A stretch of 64,000 nucleotides of DNA from Streptomyces triticagri (GCF_003429565.1 NZ_QUAK01000013.1:1-64000), one strand, 5' to 3'; shown: positions 47,454-56,010, counted from the stretch's first letter. Translations and numbers: made by a program. The notes: generated from the sequence alone by a model not told the origin.

Positions 47454-48287
47454 TCAGGAGACCGCGGCGCGGCGCCTGCTCGTGTACCAGACGAGTCCCG
47501 CGGTGGCCGCCGCGGCGCCGACGGCGGCGGCAGCCAGCAGGGCGGGGCGCGGCGGGACTGTCAGCGACGGGACGCGCTGCTTGAGGGGAACCGGCCGGTG
47601 GAAGTCGAGAATCGGCCAGTCCCGGGTGATCGCCTCGCGGCGCAGGCTGCGGCCCGGGTTCACCGCGTGCGGGTGGCCCACGGCCTCCAGCATCGGCAGG
47701 TCGGTGGCCGAGTCGCTGTAGGCGTAGCAGCGCTCCAGGTCGTAGCCCTCGCTCCTGGCCAGCTCCCGGATCGCCTCCGCCTTGGTCGGCCCGTACGCGT
47801 AGTACTCCACCTCGCCGGTGAAGCAGCCGTCGTCGCCGACCACCATGCGGGTGGCCACCACGCGGTCCGCGCCGAGCAGTTCGCCGATCGGTTCCACCAC
47901 CTCGGCGCCGGAGGTGGAGACGATCACCACGTCCCGTCCGGCGGTGTGGTGCTCCTCGATGAGGGAGGCGGCCTCGTCGTAGATGATCGGGTCGATCAGA
48001 TCGTGCAGAGTCTCCGCGACGATCTCCTTGACCTGCTGCACATTCCAGCCGCGGCACAGGGCCGAGAGGTATTCGCGCATCCGCTCCATCTGATCGTGGT
48101 CCGCGCCGCCGGCGAGAAACACAAACTGGGCGTAGGCGGTACGCAGAACGGCCCTGCGGTTGATCAGTCCACCGTGGTAGAACGACTTGCTGAAGGTGAG
48201 CGTGCTCGACTTCGCAATGACCGTCTTGTCCAGGTCAAAGAAGGCGGCTGTCCGAGGTGACGAGTGGTTTTCCACGGGGTCGAGCAT
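47454..48287 (-). CDS. HAD-IB family phosphatase
   Basis: This is a 277-residue haloacid-dehalogenase-superfamily hydrolase of subgroup IB (SerB/CicA-like). Motif I is AAFFDLDKTVIAKSS, motif II VIVSTSGAEVVE, motif IV YSDSATDLPMLE. A hydrophobic segment near the C-terminus (AAAAVGAAAATAGLVWY) suggests membrane attachment. From memory, Streptomyces orthologues at this place beside the Tad genes are called morphological-differentiation-associated proteins, without proven substrate. Phospholipid or phosphoserine-type substrates are typical of the subgroup. Confidence 0.9.
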   Translation of the reverse strand: MLDPVENHSSPRTAAFFDLDKTVIAKSSTLTFSKSFYHGGLINRRAVLRTAYAQFVFLAGGADHDQMERMREYLSALCRGWNVQQVKEIVAETLHDLIDPIIYDEAASLIEEHHTAGRDVVIVSTSGAEVVEPIGELLGADRVVATRMVVGDDGCFTGEVEYYAYGPTKAEAIRELARSEGYDLERCYAYSDSATDLPMLEAVGHPHAVNPGRSLRREAITRDWPILDFHRPVPLKQRVPSLTVPPRPALLAAAAVGAAAATAGLVWYTSRRRAAVS

Positions 48288-48319
48288 AGGCGCCCACCAT
48301 TCGGCGTAAGGTGTGGCGC

Positions 48320-48385
48320 GTGGGTTTGCCTGAGAAGGCTCTCGGGTACACCATGGAAGTCACGGATCGTTCGCGACCGTGCTAA
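48320..48385 (+). CDS. Possible leader peptide or small ORF
   Basis: This is a GTG-initiated 21-codon frame (MGLPEKALGYTMEVTDRSRP plus a final Cys) ending TAA, with an AAGGTG site 7 bp upstream. It ends just before a hairpin array and terminator on the same strand. No run of one amino acid is present, so a classical amino-acid attenuator is not indicated. Could be chance. Confidence 0.3.
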   Translation: MGLPEKALGYTMEVTDRSRPC

Positions 48386-48391
48386 CCCGGT

Positions 48392-48491
48392 CCGACTCCT
48401 CCCCCCCCCGAGTCGGCCGTGGGGACGACCCCCGCTCTCCCCCCCGGCGGGGGTCGTCGCATGTCCGGGCCCGTTTGGGCCCTTTTCTTTT
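48392..48491 (+). terminator. Triple hairpin ending in an intrinsic terminator
   Basis: Three stems follow one another. CCGACTC pairs with GAGTCGG (48392-48416). A 12-bp GACGACCCCCGC/GCGGGGGTCGTC stem spans 48424-48458. GGGCCC-GTTT-GGGCCC at 48467-48482 is followed by TTTTCTTTT. The last is a textbook plus-strand terminator, yet no known plus-strand gene precedes it. Confidence 0.8.
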
Positions 48492-48626
48492 GATCAACTT
48501 CGCCTCCTCGGCGCTTCGGTGTGCCGGCGTCCCGTCCGGCCCGTGTCGTCACTGTGCGTGATGGTAGGGCTGCTGTGGGGAAGATCCGGGGATCGCCCGC
48601 GTACCTCACCGCTTTGAGTGAGCGAG

Positions 48627-48673
48627 TTATTCACAACCCGCGAGTTGTCCACAGTTTTGGACCAAGATCCACA
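48627..48673. promoter_or_regulatory. Cluster of DnaA-box-like sequences
   Basis: TTATTCACA (48627-48635, fits TTATNCACA), TTGTCCACA (48645-48653, the Streptomyces DnaA-box consensus) and AGATCCACA (48665-48673, weaker) lie in the same orientation at 18- and 20-bp spacing. They could bind DnaA and regulate the Tad promoter or titrate DnaA. Confidence 0.45.
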
Positions 48674-48786
48674 CGATTTCCAGTACTCGCTCATGGTGAA
48701 TCCCGCTCGCGAAGTTCGCGGTTGTGTTCACGGCCCACTTCGCGACTGCGGATTCACCACGTTCACAGCGAGAGGGGGCGGAGATC

Positions 48787-49878
48787 GTGCCCGCATCGAT
48801 CACGCACGACCGGCCGGCGGCCGGAGCAGGACAGCTCGAGGGACCGCTGATCGTCACGGAGGACGCGGCGCTGCTCGACGACTTGTTGCGGCTGTGTGCC
48901 GCGGCGGGCGCACGGCCGGAAGTGCACCCTGCGATCCCGGACCGTACGGGCAGTTGGGACGCGGCGTCCCTGGTGCTGGTGGGCGACGACGCGGCCCGGC
49001 GGCTGCATGGCGCCGCCCGCAGACGCGGCGTCTGCCTGGTGGGACACGACCAGGACGATCCGGATGTCTGGCAGCGGGCCGTCGAGATCGGTGCTGATCA
49101 CGTGCTGAGACTGCCGGACAGCGAGCAATGGCTGGTGGACCGCATCGCCGATGTGGTGGAGGGCGTCGGCGGGCATGCCCTGACGGTCGGCGTGCTCGGC
49201 GGATGCGGAGGTGCCGGTGCCTCCACGCTGGCCTGCGCCCTCGCGGTGACGGCGGCCAGAGCCGGACGACGCACCATGCTGGTGGACGCCGATCCGCTGG
49301 GAGGCGGGCTGGACGTACTGCTCGGCGGAGAGGCGGCGAAAGGACTGCGCTGGCCCGCCTTCGCCGAATCGCGTGGGCGGCTCGGCAGCGGGGCCCTGGA
49401 GGCCGCGCTGCCCGAGCTGCATGCGCTCCGCGTCCTGAGCTGGGACCGGGGAGATTCGGTGGCGGTGCCCGCCGAAGCGATGCGGGCCGTGCTGGCCGCG
49501 GCGCGACGTCGCGGCGGCGTGGTCGTCGTGGATCTTCCGCGCAGGGTCGACGCCGCGGTCGCCGAAGCTCTGACGCAGCTGGATGTCGGGCTGCTTGTGG
49601 TGCCGGCCGCGCTTCGGCCCGTGGCGGCGTCAGGGAGGGTGGCCGCGGCGGCCGGGATGGTGCTCGGGGATCTGCGGGCGGTCGTGAGAGGGCCTTTCAC
49701 CGTGGGCATCGGCGCCGAGGAAGTGGCCCGGTTGCTCGGTCTGCCGCTGGCAGGTGAGCTCCCCGACGAGCCGGGGCTCGCGCGGGACGACGCACCGCCC
49801 GGTGCCCGGCAGCGCGGACCGCTCGCCCGGTTCTGTGAGGCCTTCTGGCAGCGGGTGCCCGCGGGTGGCCGGTCATGA
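48787..49878 (+). CDS. CpaE/TadZ-like protein of the Tad locus
   Basis: This is a 363-residue MinD/ParA-superfamily protein that heads the Tad (tight adherence) locus. An N-terminal receiver-like domain (about 15-125) is followed by the ATPase fold with LGGCGGAGASTLACALA where Walker A should be, MLVDADPLGGGLDVLLGG, and VVVDLPRRVDAAV. Both lysines of a deviant Walker A are missing, so ATP hydrolysis is doubtful. TadZ/CpaE proteins place the pilus machinery at the pole or septum, and actinobacterial relatives are named septum-site determining proteins. GTG 48787 is preceded by GGCGGAG. Its stop overlaps tadA by 4 bp. Confidence 0.88.
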   Translation: MPASITHDRPAAGAGQLEGPLIVTEDAALLDDLLRLCAAAGARPEVHPAIPDRTGSWDAASLVLVGDDAARRLHGAARRRGVCLVGHDQDDPDVWQRAVEIGADHVLRLPDSEQWLVDRIADVVEGVGGHALTVGVLGGCGGAGASTLACALAVTAARAGRRTMLVDADPLGGGLDVLLGGEAAKGLRWPAFAESRGRLGSGALEAALPELHALRVLSWDRGDSVAVPAEAMRAVLAAARRRGGVVVVDLPRRVDAAVAEALTQLDVGLLVVPAALRPVAASGRVAAAAGMVLGDLRAVVRGPFTVGIGAEEVARLLGLPLAGELPDEPGLARDDAPPGARQRGPLARFCEAFWQRVPAGGRS

Positions 49879-51074
49879 CGGGCACACTGCTCGACGCGGT
49901 ACGCCACTGGCTCACCGAACGCGGGGCCGAGCCCACCCCGGCGCGAGTCGCCGAAGCCCTCCGCGCGCGGGGCAGAGTGCTCGGCGACCGCGAACTTCTC
50001 GAAGTGGTGGGCGAGTTGCGCTCGGAACTGGTCGGGGCCGGTCCTTTGGAAACCCTGCTCGCCGACCCCGAGGTCACCGATGTCCTCGTATCGGCACCGG
50101 ACCGGGTGTGGGTCGACCGCGGGCACGGTCTCGAACTGACCTCGATCCGCTTCGCCGACGCGGCCGCAGTGCGGCGCCTGGCGCAGCGCCTCGCCACGGT
50201 GGCCGGACGGCGCCTCGACGACGCCCGGCCCTGGGTGGACGCTCGACTGCCGGACGGCACGCGTCTGCACGCCGTGCTTCCTCCGGTCGCCGTCGGCTCG
50301 ACCTGTCTGTCGCTGCGCGTGGTGCGGCCGAAGGCCTTCTCGCTGGCCGAGTTGGTGGCGGCCGAGACCGTGCCGCCGGGAGGTGACGCCGTGCTGCGGG
50401 CGCTGATCGAGGCCAGGCTCTCGTTCGTGATCAGCGGAGGTACGGGGTCGGGGAAGACCACCCTGCTCGCGGCGCTGCTCGGGGTCGTCGGGGCTCGGGA
50501 GCGGATCGTGCTCGCCGAGGACTCGGCGGAGTTGCGGCCCGATCACCCGCATGTGGTCCGCCTCGAAACGCGTCCGGCGAACCAGGAGGGCGCCGGCCTG
50601 GTCACGCTGCAGGACCTCGTGCGGCAGGCGCTGCGGATGCGGCCCGACCGGCTGGTGGTCGGGGAGGTGCGAGGGGCCGAGGTCGTCCATCTGCTGGCCG
50701 CTCTCAACACCGGGCACGGAGGTGGTTCGGGGACGGTTCATGCGAATGCCGCCGCGGATGTGCCGGCCCGTCTGGAGGCGCTGGCCACGGCGGCCGGGCT
50801 GGATCGTGCCGCTCTGCACAGCCAGTTGGCGGCCGCGCTGTCCGTCGTACTGCACCTCGACCGGGACCGGAGCGGTCGACGGCGCGTCGCGGAGGTGCGG
50901 GTGCTCGAGCGGGGTGGCGACGGGTTGGTGCGGGCGGTGCCGGCTCTGCGGTGGGGGCCGAGGGCGTTCGAGCGGGCGGCGGGATGGGAGCGGCTTCGAG
51001 GGCTGCTCGGCGGATTCGACGGTGCGCTGGTCGACGGTGCGCACGTCGGTGCGGAGTCCGGGGGTGCGGCATGA
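49875..51074 (+). CDS. tadA: TadA/CpaF secretion ATPase
   Basis: This is a 399-residue type II/IV secretion ATPase of the TadA family. Walker A is [16 protein letters not shown], with the Asp box ([10 protein letters not shown]), Walker B region ([20 protein letters not shown]) and His box ([14 protein letters not shown]) all present. It should form the cytoplasmic hexamer that powers assembly of the Flp-like pilus or secretion through the TadB/TadC platform. It is coupled to the genes on both sides by ATGA overlaps. Confidence 0.95.
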   Translation: MTGTLLDAVRHWLTERGAEPTPARVAEALRARGRVLGDRELLEVVGELRSELVGAGPLETLLADPEVTDVLVSAPDRVWVDRGHGLELTSIRFADAAAVRRLAQRLATVAGRRLDDARPWVDARLPDGTRLHAVLPPVAVGSTCLSLRVVRPKAFSLAELVAAETVPPGGDAVLRALIEARLSFVISGGTGSGKTTLLAALLGVVGARERIVLAEDSAELRPDHPHVVRLETRPANQEGAGLVTLQDLVRQALRMRPDRLVVGEVRGAEVVHLLAALNTGHGGGSGTVHANAAADVPARLEALATAAGLDRAALHSQLAAALSVVLHLDRDRSGRRRVAEVRVLERGGDGLVRAVPALRWGPRAFERAAGWERLRGLLGGFDGALVDGAHVGAESGGAA

Positions 51075-51874
51075 GGGTGCGAGGGCGGGAGCAGCGGCGG
51101 GTTCGCGCGTTGTTCGTGGTCGGCGATGCGGCGGACGGCGGTCGGGTTGCCGGGTGTGCGCAGTGGTGGGCGGAGCGAGGGAGGTCGGGTGGGCGTAGGC
51201 CCGAAGCCTGGTGTGTGGCCGTGGGGCTGGTGCTCGCGGTGCACGGCGGATCGGTGGTGCCGCTGCTGCTCTGCGGAGTCGCGGCCCCGGTGTTGGCGAG
51301 AGTCTGGCGCTCGCGGGCGCAGGCGCGTACGGCGCGGGAGCGGGGAGATGCCGTCATCGCCTTGTGCGGTGCGGTGGCCGCCGAAGTGCGGGCCGGGCGG
51401 CAGCCGGCCGAGGCGCTGTTGACCGCGGCGCGGGAGGCCGGCGCGGGGATGGGGAGCGGGACGGGCGTGGTGCTGGCCGCGGCGCGGTTCGGTGGCGATG
51501 TGCCTGGGGCGTTGAGGGAGGCCGCGAAGGCGCCGGGCGCCCAGGGGCTGCTCGGGCTTGCGGCGTGCTGGTCGGTGGCGGTGGAGCGGGGCGCAGGACT
51601 CGATACGGGGCTCGCTCGGCTCGAGGGCGCGCTGCGGGCCGAGCGGGATCAACGGGACCAGCTGCAGGCCCAGTTGGCAGGGGCGCGGGCCACGGCGGTG
51701 TTGCTGGCCGGGTTGCCGGTGGTCGGGCTGCTGATGGGAGCCGCGTTCGGGGCGGATCCGTTGCGAGTCCTGCTGCATACGGGAGCGGGGCTCGGATGTC
51801 TGGCTGTGGGCGCGGTGCTGGAAGGGGTGGGGCTCTGGTGGGCCTGGTCGATCGTGCGCGGGGCGGAGGGATGA
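51071..51874 (+). CDS. tadB: TadB-like inner-membrane platform protein
   Basis: This is a 267-residue T2SSF-domain protein. Helices lie at about residues 48-75 and in the last 70 residues. Between them is the cytoplasmic four-helix domain (DAVIALCGAVAAEVRAGRQPAEALL and LLGLAACWSVAVERGAGL). With TadC it forms the inner-membrane platform of the Tad apparatus. ATG 51071 overlaps the tadA stop by 4 bp. Confidence 0.88.
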   Translation: MRVRGREQRRVRALFVVGDAADGGRVAGCAQWWAERGRSGGRRPEAWCVAVGLVLAVHGGSVVPLLLCGVAAPVLARVWRSRAQARTARERGDAVIALCGAVAAEVRAGRQPAEALLTAAREAGAGMGSGTGVVLAAARFGGDVPGALREAAKAPGAQGLLGLAACWSVAVERGAGLDTGLARLEGALRAERDQRDQLQAQLAGARATAVLLAGLPVVGLLMGAAFGADPLRVLLHTGAGLGCLAVGAVLEGVGLWWAWSIVRGAEG

Positions 51875-51877
51875 GCG

Positions 51878-52774
51878 GTGAGTGGTGAGATGAGGGGATT
51901 TGCGGTGTCGGGTACGGAAGTTGTCCACAGGCTGGGGGTGGGGCTGTTGATCGGTGCTGGGTTTCTGGGGATCGTGTCGGTGGTGTGGGCCGTGGTGGCC
52001 GGGCGGCAGGTGCGAGGGGTTCGTGCTCGGGTGCGGGCGCTGGGACATCTGATGCCGTCGGACGTGAAGCACGGGCTGCGGCGGGAGGAGGGGCACGGTC
52101 CGCGGTGCGGGGTGAGGTCTGACTCGACGTCCGGAGCGCGGATCGGACGGTGGTTGTCGGGGGCTGGTGCGGGAGCCGGGTGGGTGCCGGTGGTGGGGGT
52201 GGCCTGTGCGGGTTACGCGCTGTGGGGAGGCGCGTTCGGCGGGCTGGTCGGCTTGATCGTGGCGTATCTCGTACGGCGTCGACTGCACGGACGGGACGCT
52301 GCGGAAGGAACGGCCGAATCGGCGGAGGCGGAACGGCAGTTGCCGTTGGCCGCGGATCTGCTGGCCGCCTGTGTGGCGGCCGGGGCACGGCCCGTCGTGG
52401 CCGCCGAGTACGTGGGGCGGTCCTTGCCGGGGCCGGTGGGGCGGTGCCTGACGAGAGTGGCCGCCGAACTGCGGCTCGGTGGTGAACCGGCCGAGGCCTG
52501 GGGAAGGTTGGCCGCGATACCCGGGCGGGGGGCGGCCTCGCTCGCGCGCTGTCTGGAGCGGGCGGAGGCGTCCGGGGCACCGGCCGCCGAGCAAGTGGCA
52601 GGTCTGGCGGCCGAGTGCCGGTCGGTCTGGGCGCGGGCGGCCATCGCGAGGGCGCGCCGGGCGGCGGTGGTGATGGCTGCGCCCGTGGGGCTCTGCTTTC
52701 TGCCGGCGTTCCTGATGGTGGGCATCGTGCCCGTGCTGATCGGACTCACAGGCCAGATCTTGAACGGCGAATGA
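51878..52774 (+). CDS. tadC: TadC-like inner-membrane platform protein
   Basis: This is a 298-residue T2SSF-domain protein. Helices lie at about 20-42, 95-130 and the C-terminal 30 residues. The cytoplasmic domain carries LPLAADLLAACVAAGARPVVAAEYV and GEPAEAWGRLA. It pairs with TadB. The GTG start is 4 bp after the tadB stop. A 131-bp gap with tandem repeats separates it from the pilin gene, unlike the tight coupling upstream. Confidence 0.88.
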   Translation: MSGEMRGFAVSGTEVVHRLGVGLLIGAGFLGIVSVVWAVVAGRQVRGVRARVRALGHLMPSDVKHGLRREEGHGPRCGVRSDSTSGARIGRWLSGAGAGAGWVPVVGVACAGYALWGGAFGGLVGLIVAYLVRRRLHGRDAAEGTAESAEAERQLPLAADLLAACVAAGARPVVAAEYVGRSLPGPVGRCLTRVAAELRLGGEPAEAWGRLAAIPGRGAASLARCLERAEASGAPAAEQVAGLAAECRSVWARAAIARARRAAVVMAAPVGLCFLPAFLMVGIVPVLIGLTGQILNGE

Positions 52775-52831
52775 GTGCGCATCTGTTGAGGCGGGTGGCT
52801 CGGGGTGGCCGAGAGGTCGGATGAGGGATGT

Positions 52832-52898
52832 CGGGATTCATGGGGGTTCGGGATTCGTAGCGGTTCGGGATTCAGAGGAGTTCGAGGGCTTGTGAGGG
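52832..52898 (+). repeat. 17-bp tandem repeats before the pilin gene
   Basis: CGGGATTC begins at 52832, 52849 and 52866, each followed by 9 variable bases ending GTT. A decayed fourth unit starts at 52883 (CGAGGGCTT). The array ends just before the pilin-like start and includes its ribosome-binding region. Confidence 0.7.
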
Positions 52899-52905
52899 GT
52901 GTGCG

Positions 52906-53151
52906 ATGAGGTCTGTTCGGTGGGCACGGGTGATGCGAGGCGTGCGGCGGTGGCGGGTTCGGGTCCTGCGGGTGCCGAGGGAGAGGAGGCGGCACGGGCT
53001 GGGGGACGACGGGATGATCACGTCCGAGTACGCGCTGGGGACCGTGGCGGCCTGTGGATTTGCCGCGGTGCTCTACCGGGTGGTCACCAGCGACATGGTC
53101 AAGGGTGCGCTGGAGGCGGTCATCGGCAAGGGGCTCGATGCCCAGTTCTGA
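52906..53151 (+). CDS. DUF4244 Flp-pilin-like protein
   Basis: This is an 81-residue protein with a long basic leader (about 35 residues, very Arg-rich) and then DDGMITSEYALGTVAACGFAAVLYRVV. The Gly-Met junction, the Glu five residues later and the hydrophobic helix are the pattern of a type IVb (Flp) prepilin cleaved by a prepilin peptidase. The DUF4244 family is the actinobacterial version in Tad loci. It is probably the main pilin. No prepilin peptidase is in the window. Confidence 0.88.
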   Translation: MRSVRWARVMRGVRRWRVRVLRVPRERRRHGLGDDGMITSEYALGTVAACGFAAVLYRVVTSDMVKGALEAVIGKGLDAQF

Positions 53152-53563
53152 GCGGAGCGGAGTGGATGAGGGCTGTGTGACGGCCGAGACCGCCGTGGTG
53201 CTGCCGGTGCTTGCGATCGTCGCGGTGTCGATGCTCTGGGGACTGATGGCGGCCTGCGCCCAGATCCAGTGCGTGGACGCCGCCCGGGCCGGCGCCAGGG
53301 CGGCGGCCCGGCAGGAAGCATCGGCGGATGTGGTGGCTGTCGCGGAGCAGGCGGCGCCGCGTGGGGCTCGGGTCTCCGTAGGCAGAGAGGGGGAATTGGT
53401 GCGGGTGTCGGTCGAGGCCCGCTCGGCGGGGATCGGAGGGCTGGCGCTTGATGTGGGTGCCGAAGCGGTTGCGTTGGCGGAGGACCGGGTGGGTGGCGCG
53501 GTGGAGAGCGAGGAGGGCGGCGTGGCCGAGAGGCGCGAGGACGGCGCCGTGGCGGGCGGATGA
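53138..53563 (+). CDS. TadE-like pseudopilin
   Basis: This is a 141-residue TadE-family protein with a short leader (MPSSERSGVDEGCVT), then AETAVVLPVLAIVAVSMLWGLM, the conserved Glu and single membrane helix, and an Ala/Val-rich external domain. It is thought to be a minor pilin. ATG 53138 lies inside the end of the pilin gene (14-bp overlap), supporting this start. The C-terminal 30 residues are Glu/Arg/Gly-rich. Confidence 0.85.
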   Translation: MPSSERSGVDEGCVTAETAVVLPVLAIVAVSMLWGLMAACAQIQCVDAARAGARAAARQEASADVVAVAEQAAPRGARVSVGREGELVRVSVEARSAGIGGLALDVGAEAVALAEDRVGGAVESEEGGVAERREDGAVAGG

Positions 53564-53948
53564 CGGGGTGGCCAGTGTGTGGGCGGTGTTCGTGGTCGGG
53601 GTGTTGGCCGTGGTGGTCGGTGTGGTGTTGCTCATGGGGCAGGCGATCCTGGGCCGCCACCGGGCGGGCGGAGCAGCGGACTTGGTGGCCCTCGCGGTGG
53701 CGGACCGTGCCCTGGACGGGCAGCAGCCGGCCTGCGCGACGGGCGCTCGGGTGGCCCGGGCGCAACGGGGCGAGTTGGTGCGCTGCACGGTGCGTGGGGA
53801 GATCGCGGATGTGACCGTGCGGGCCGGAGCGGGGCCGTTCGATGCGGAGGTGCGATCCAGGGCAGGGCCCGCTCATGGATGGGGAGTTGAGGCTGGAAAG
53901 GGGGAGTTGAGGCTGCAAGGGGGAGCTGGGGCTGGCAGGAGGAGCTGA
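53493..53948 (+). CDS. Second TadE-like protein (Rv3654c type)
   Basis: This is a 151-residue protein with an Arg/Trp-rich leader and then DDGVASVWAVFVVGVLAVVVGVVLLMGQAILGRHRAGGAADLVALA, the pattern of the second TadE-like family of actinobacterial Tad loci. I chose GTG 53493 because GGAGG lies 9 bp upstream. The gene then overlaps the previous one by 71 bp in another frame. A later GTG at 53568 is the alternative. Last gene of the Tad locus. Confidence 0.75.
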   Translation: MARWRARRAAWPRGARTAPWRADDGVASVWAVFVVGVLAVVVGVVLLMGQAILGRHRAGGAADLVALAVADRALDGQQPACATGARVARAQRGELVRCTVRGEIADVTVRAGAGPFDAEVRSRAGPAHGWGVEAGKGELRLQGGAGAGRRS

Positions 53949-54189
53949 GGCCGGGTGGGGGCGTACCGGTGCCGGTCAGGGCCGTGCTCCCGTGCCCGAC
54001 GGTGATCGAGGAGTGAGAGCGAGGTGCCGGGAGGGGATGGTGTGTGGAGATCTGGTTGTCAAGAAGGGAAGTCAAATCGGGCGTGTTGATCTAGGGTTGC
54101 CATATTCCCTATTTCGCATGGGAGTTCGGTGTGCCGGAAGGGGCATTCGTCGTGGCTGGGGTGCGCAGGGGCGTCGGGTCGGGTGTGCC

Positions 54190-56010
54190 GTGGTGAGCCG
54201 CGGTTTCGGAGGCCGTACGGCTGCGGTCTGGGCCGCGGCCGTGGTGGTCGCGGGCGGGGTCGCCGTCCTCGTACTGATGGGCGCGGCCGACGATTGGCGT
54301 GCGGCGCTGGCCGCCGGCTGCGCCTCGGTGGCCGTGCTCCTGCTGACCGGGCTGCTGGTGCTGGCCCGGCGGCTGTCCGCCGAGCGCGCGGAGCGTGCGG
54401 GGGCTGAGCGGCTTGCCGCGGCCCGCGGTGCTGAGGTCGTGCACCTGGCGGGCGTACGGGCTCCGGCGATCGCCGAACGGGTGCGTGCGGGACAGCGGTT
54501 GGAAGGCGTTCCGGGGCCGCTGGCGGCGCCCGGTGAGACCGGTGCCGAGTTCGAGCGGGCCGTGTCCGCGATGATCGTGGCGCTGGGTTCGGACGAGGCG
54601 ATGCGGCGTGAGCGCGGGCTGCGCGACTCCGTGCAGGCCGCCTTCGAGTCCGTCGCGCGGACCATGCACGCGATGGCGTCCGTACAGCAGCAACTCCTGG
54701 ACCAGGTGGAGCAGTCCATCGACGACCCCCGGGTGATGGCCGATGTGATGAAGGCCGACCACGCTGCGGCGCAGATGACCCGTAAGGCGCAGACGCTCCT
54801 GGTGATGTGCGGAGTGTGGCCCGCGCGACGGGAGAACCGCCCGGTCTCCCTGTACGACTGCGTGCGCGGCGCGCAGTCACGGATCGTGGAGTACAGCCGT
54901 ATCGAGGTGAGGGGCGGGCAGACGCTGTACGCGGTGGCTCCGGCCGTCGAAGGCCTGATGCACGCCATCGCCGAACTCCTGGACAACGCCACCACGTTCT
55001 CGCCCCAGAACCACCCGGTCGTGGTCAACATCCGGGAGGTCGGCGCCGGAGCGGTCATCGAGATCGAGGATGCCGGGCGTGGCATGCCGCAGGACGTGCT
55101 CGAGCAGGCCACCCGGCTGCTCCGCGACGACCAGGACCTGGCCCGGCTCGGTGCGGTGCCGCGTCTCGGACTCGCCTGCGTCGGGCGGTGGAGCCGTGAG
55201 CTGGGCTTCGAGGTGAAGCTGAACGGGACGTCGGCGTACGGCGGTACGTGTGCGGTGACGTTCGTACCGTTCCACCTGATGACCGAACCGGCCCAGCAGT
55301 CGGCGGCGCCCGCGAGGTGGCCGGACCCGTACGGGATGCCGCAGCAGCGGCAGGACGAACCGGCGGCCGTGCTGATGCCGGGGCCGGGGCGGCCGGGAGA
55401 CGGGCAGGCAGGCGCAGCGGCGCCGGGCGCTCCCGCGCAGGCGCCGATGCCGGCGGCGACAGCGGCGACACCTGCCACGGCGGCGACACCTGCCACGGCG
55501 GCGACACCTGCGACAGCGGCGACACCCGCGACGACGACGGCCGCGAAGGGTGGGCAACTGCCCTTCTCCGCGCAGCCGTTGCCGTCCTCCGCACCACCGT
55601 CTTCGTCTCCGCTGCCCCCGGCGGAGCAGGCGGAACCTGTGAATCCACTGGACCTGCCACCCGGGGCCCCGACGCCGGAGGGCCCCGCGGGCCCCGCCGA
55701 AACCCCCGTCGGCCTTCCGCGGCGGCGGAGTAGGCGTGGCGCGACCCAGGCGGCCATGCGGTCGTTGCCCGCCGCAGCGCAGTCCGGGGCTGCTCCGGCG
55801 CCGCAGCCCGAGCCGGCCGCCGAGCCCTGGACGCCGGAGGCGGCGGGCGCGTCGATCGCCAGCGTGGTGTCCGGCACCCTGCGCGGCCGCGCGGAACTCC
55901 GCGCCGAGGAAACGCCGGCGGCAGGCCCTGGCACGACGGCGGCCCCGCTGCCTCCTCTCGAACCGTCCCCATCCCCAACCCCCGACGAGCACGACGGAGG
56001 CCGGCCGTGA
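54190..56010 (+). CDS. cvnA: CvnA, conservon sensor-like histidine-kinase ATPase
   Basis: This is a ~606-residue membrane protein. Two N-terminal helices (AAAVVVAGGVAVLVL and VAVLLLTGLLVLARRL) are followed by a helical region and a GHKL-type ATPase domain with AIAELLDNATTFSPQ (N box) and EIEDAGRGMP (G1 box). The phospho-acceptor His of a normal kinase is not evident. The long C-terminus is disordered Pro/Ala/Gly-rich and contains an AATPAT repeat. CvnA proteins form a membrane complex with CvnB, C and D. The start is uncertain: GTG 54190/54193 near the first helix is preferred, ATG 54118 possible. No good ribosome site is seen. Confidence 0.85.
   Translation: MVSRGFGGRTAAVWAAAVVVAGGVAVLVLMGAADDWRAALAAGCASVAVLLLTGLLVLARRLSAERAERAGAERLAAARGAEVVHLAGVRAPAIAERVRAGQRLEGVPGPLAAPGETGAEFERAVSAMIVALGSDEAMRRERGLRDSVQAAFESVARTMHAMASVQQQLLDQVEQSIDDPRVMADVMKADHAAAQMTRKAQTLLVMCGVWPARRENRPVSLYDCVRGAQSRIVEYSRIEVRGGQTLYAVAPAVEGLMHAIAELLDNATTFSPQNHPVVVNIREVGAGAVIEIEDAGRGMPQDVLEQATRLLRDDQDLARLGAVPRLGLACVGRWSRELGFEVKLNGTSAYGGTCAVTFVPFHLMTEPAQQSAAPARWPDPYGMPQQRQDEPAAVLMPGPGRPGDGQAGAAAPGAPAQAPMPAATAATPATAATPATAATPATAATPATTTAAKGGQLPFSAQPLPSSAPPSSSPLPPAEQAEPVNPLDLPPGAPTPEGPAGPAETPVGLPRRRSRRGATQAAMRSLPAAAQSGAAPAPQPEPAAEPWTPEAAGASIASVVSGTLRGRAELRAEETPAAGPGTTAAPLPPLEPSPSPTPDEHDGGRP
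55462..55533 (+). repeat. 18-bp tandem repeat inside cvnA
   Basis: Four units close to GCGGCGACACCTGCCACG begin at 55462, 55480, 55498 and 55516, and encode the AATPAT repeat of the C-terminal tail. The first two are identical, so copy number may vary between strains. Confidence 0.85.

Larger units (their letters stand above)
48288..48786. other. Structured non-coding region upstream of the Tad locus
   Basis: This is a 499-bp divergent spacer. From left to right it holds a possible 21-codon reading frame (48320-48385), three consecutive hairpins ending in a strong intrinsic terminator (48392-48491), a run of DnaA-box-like sequences (48627-48673) and a 13-bp palindrome CGCGAA-G-TTCGCG (48708-48720). 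The promoter of the Tad operon should lie in its right half. Confidence 0.6.

Noticed and set aside
48627..48673. DnaA-box cluster as a replication origin
   Set aside because: Only one consensus box and two weaker matches, with no dnaA, dnaN or AT-rich unwinding region of origin size nearby. A regulatory role is more plausible.
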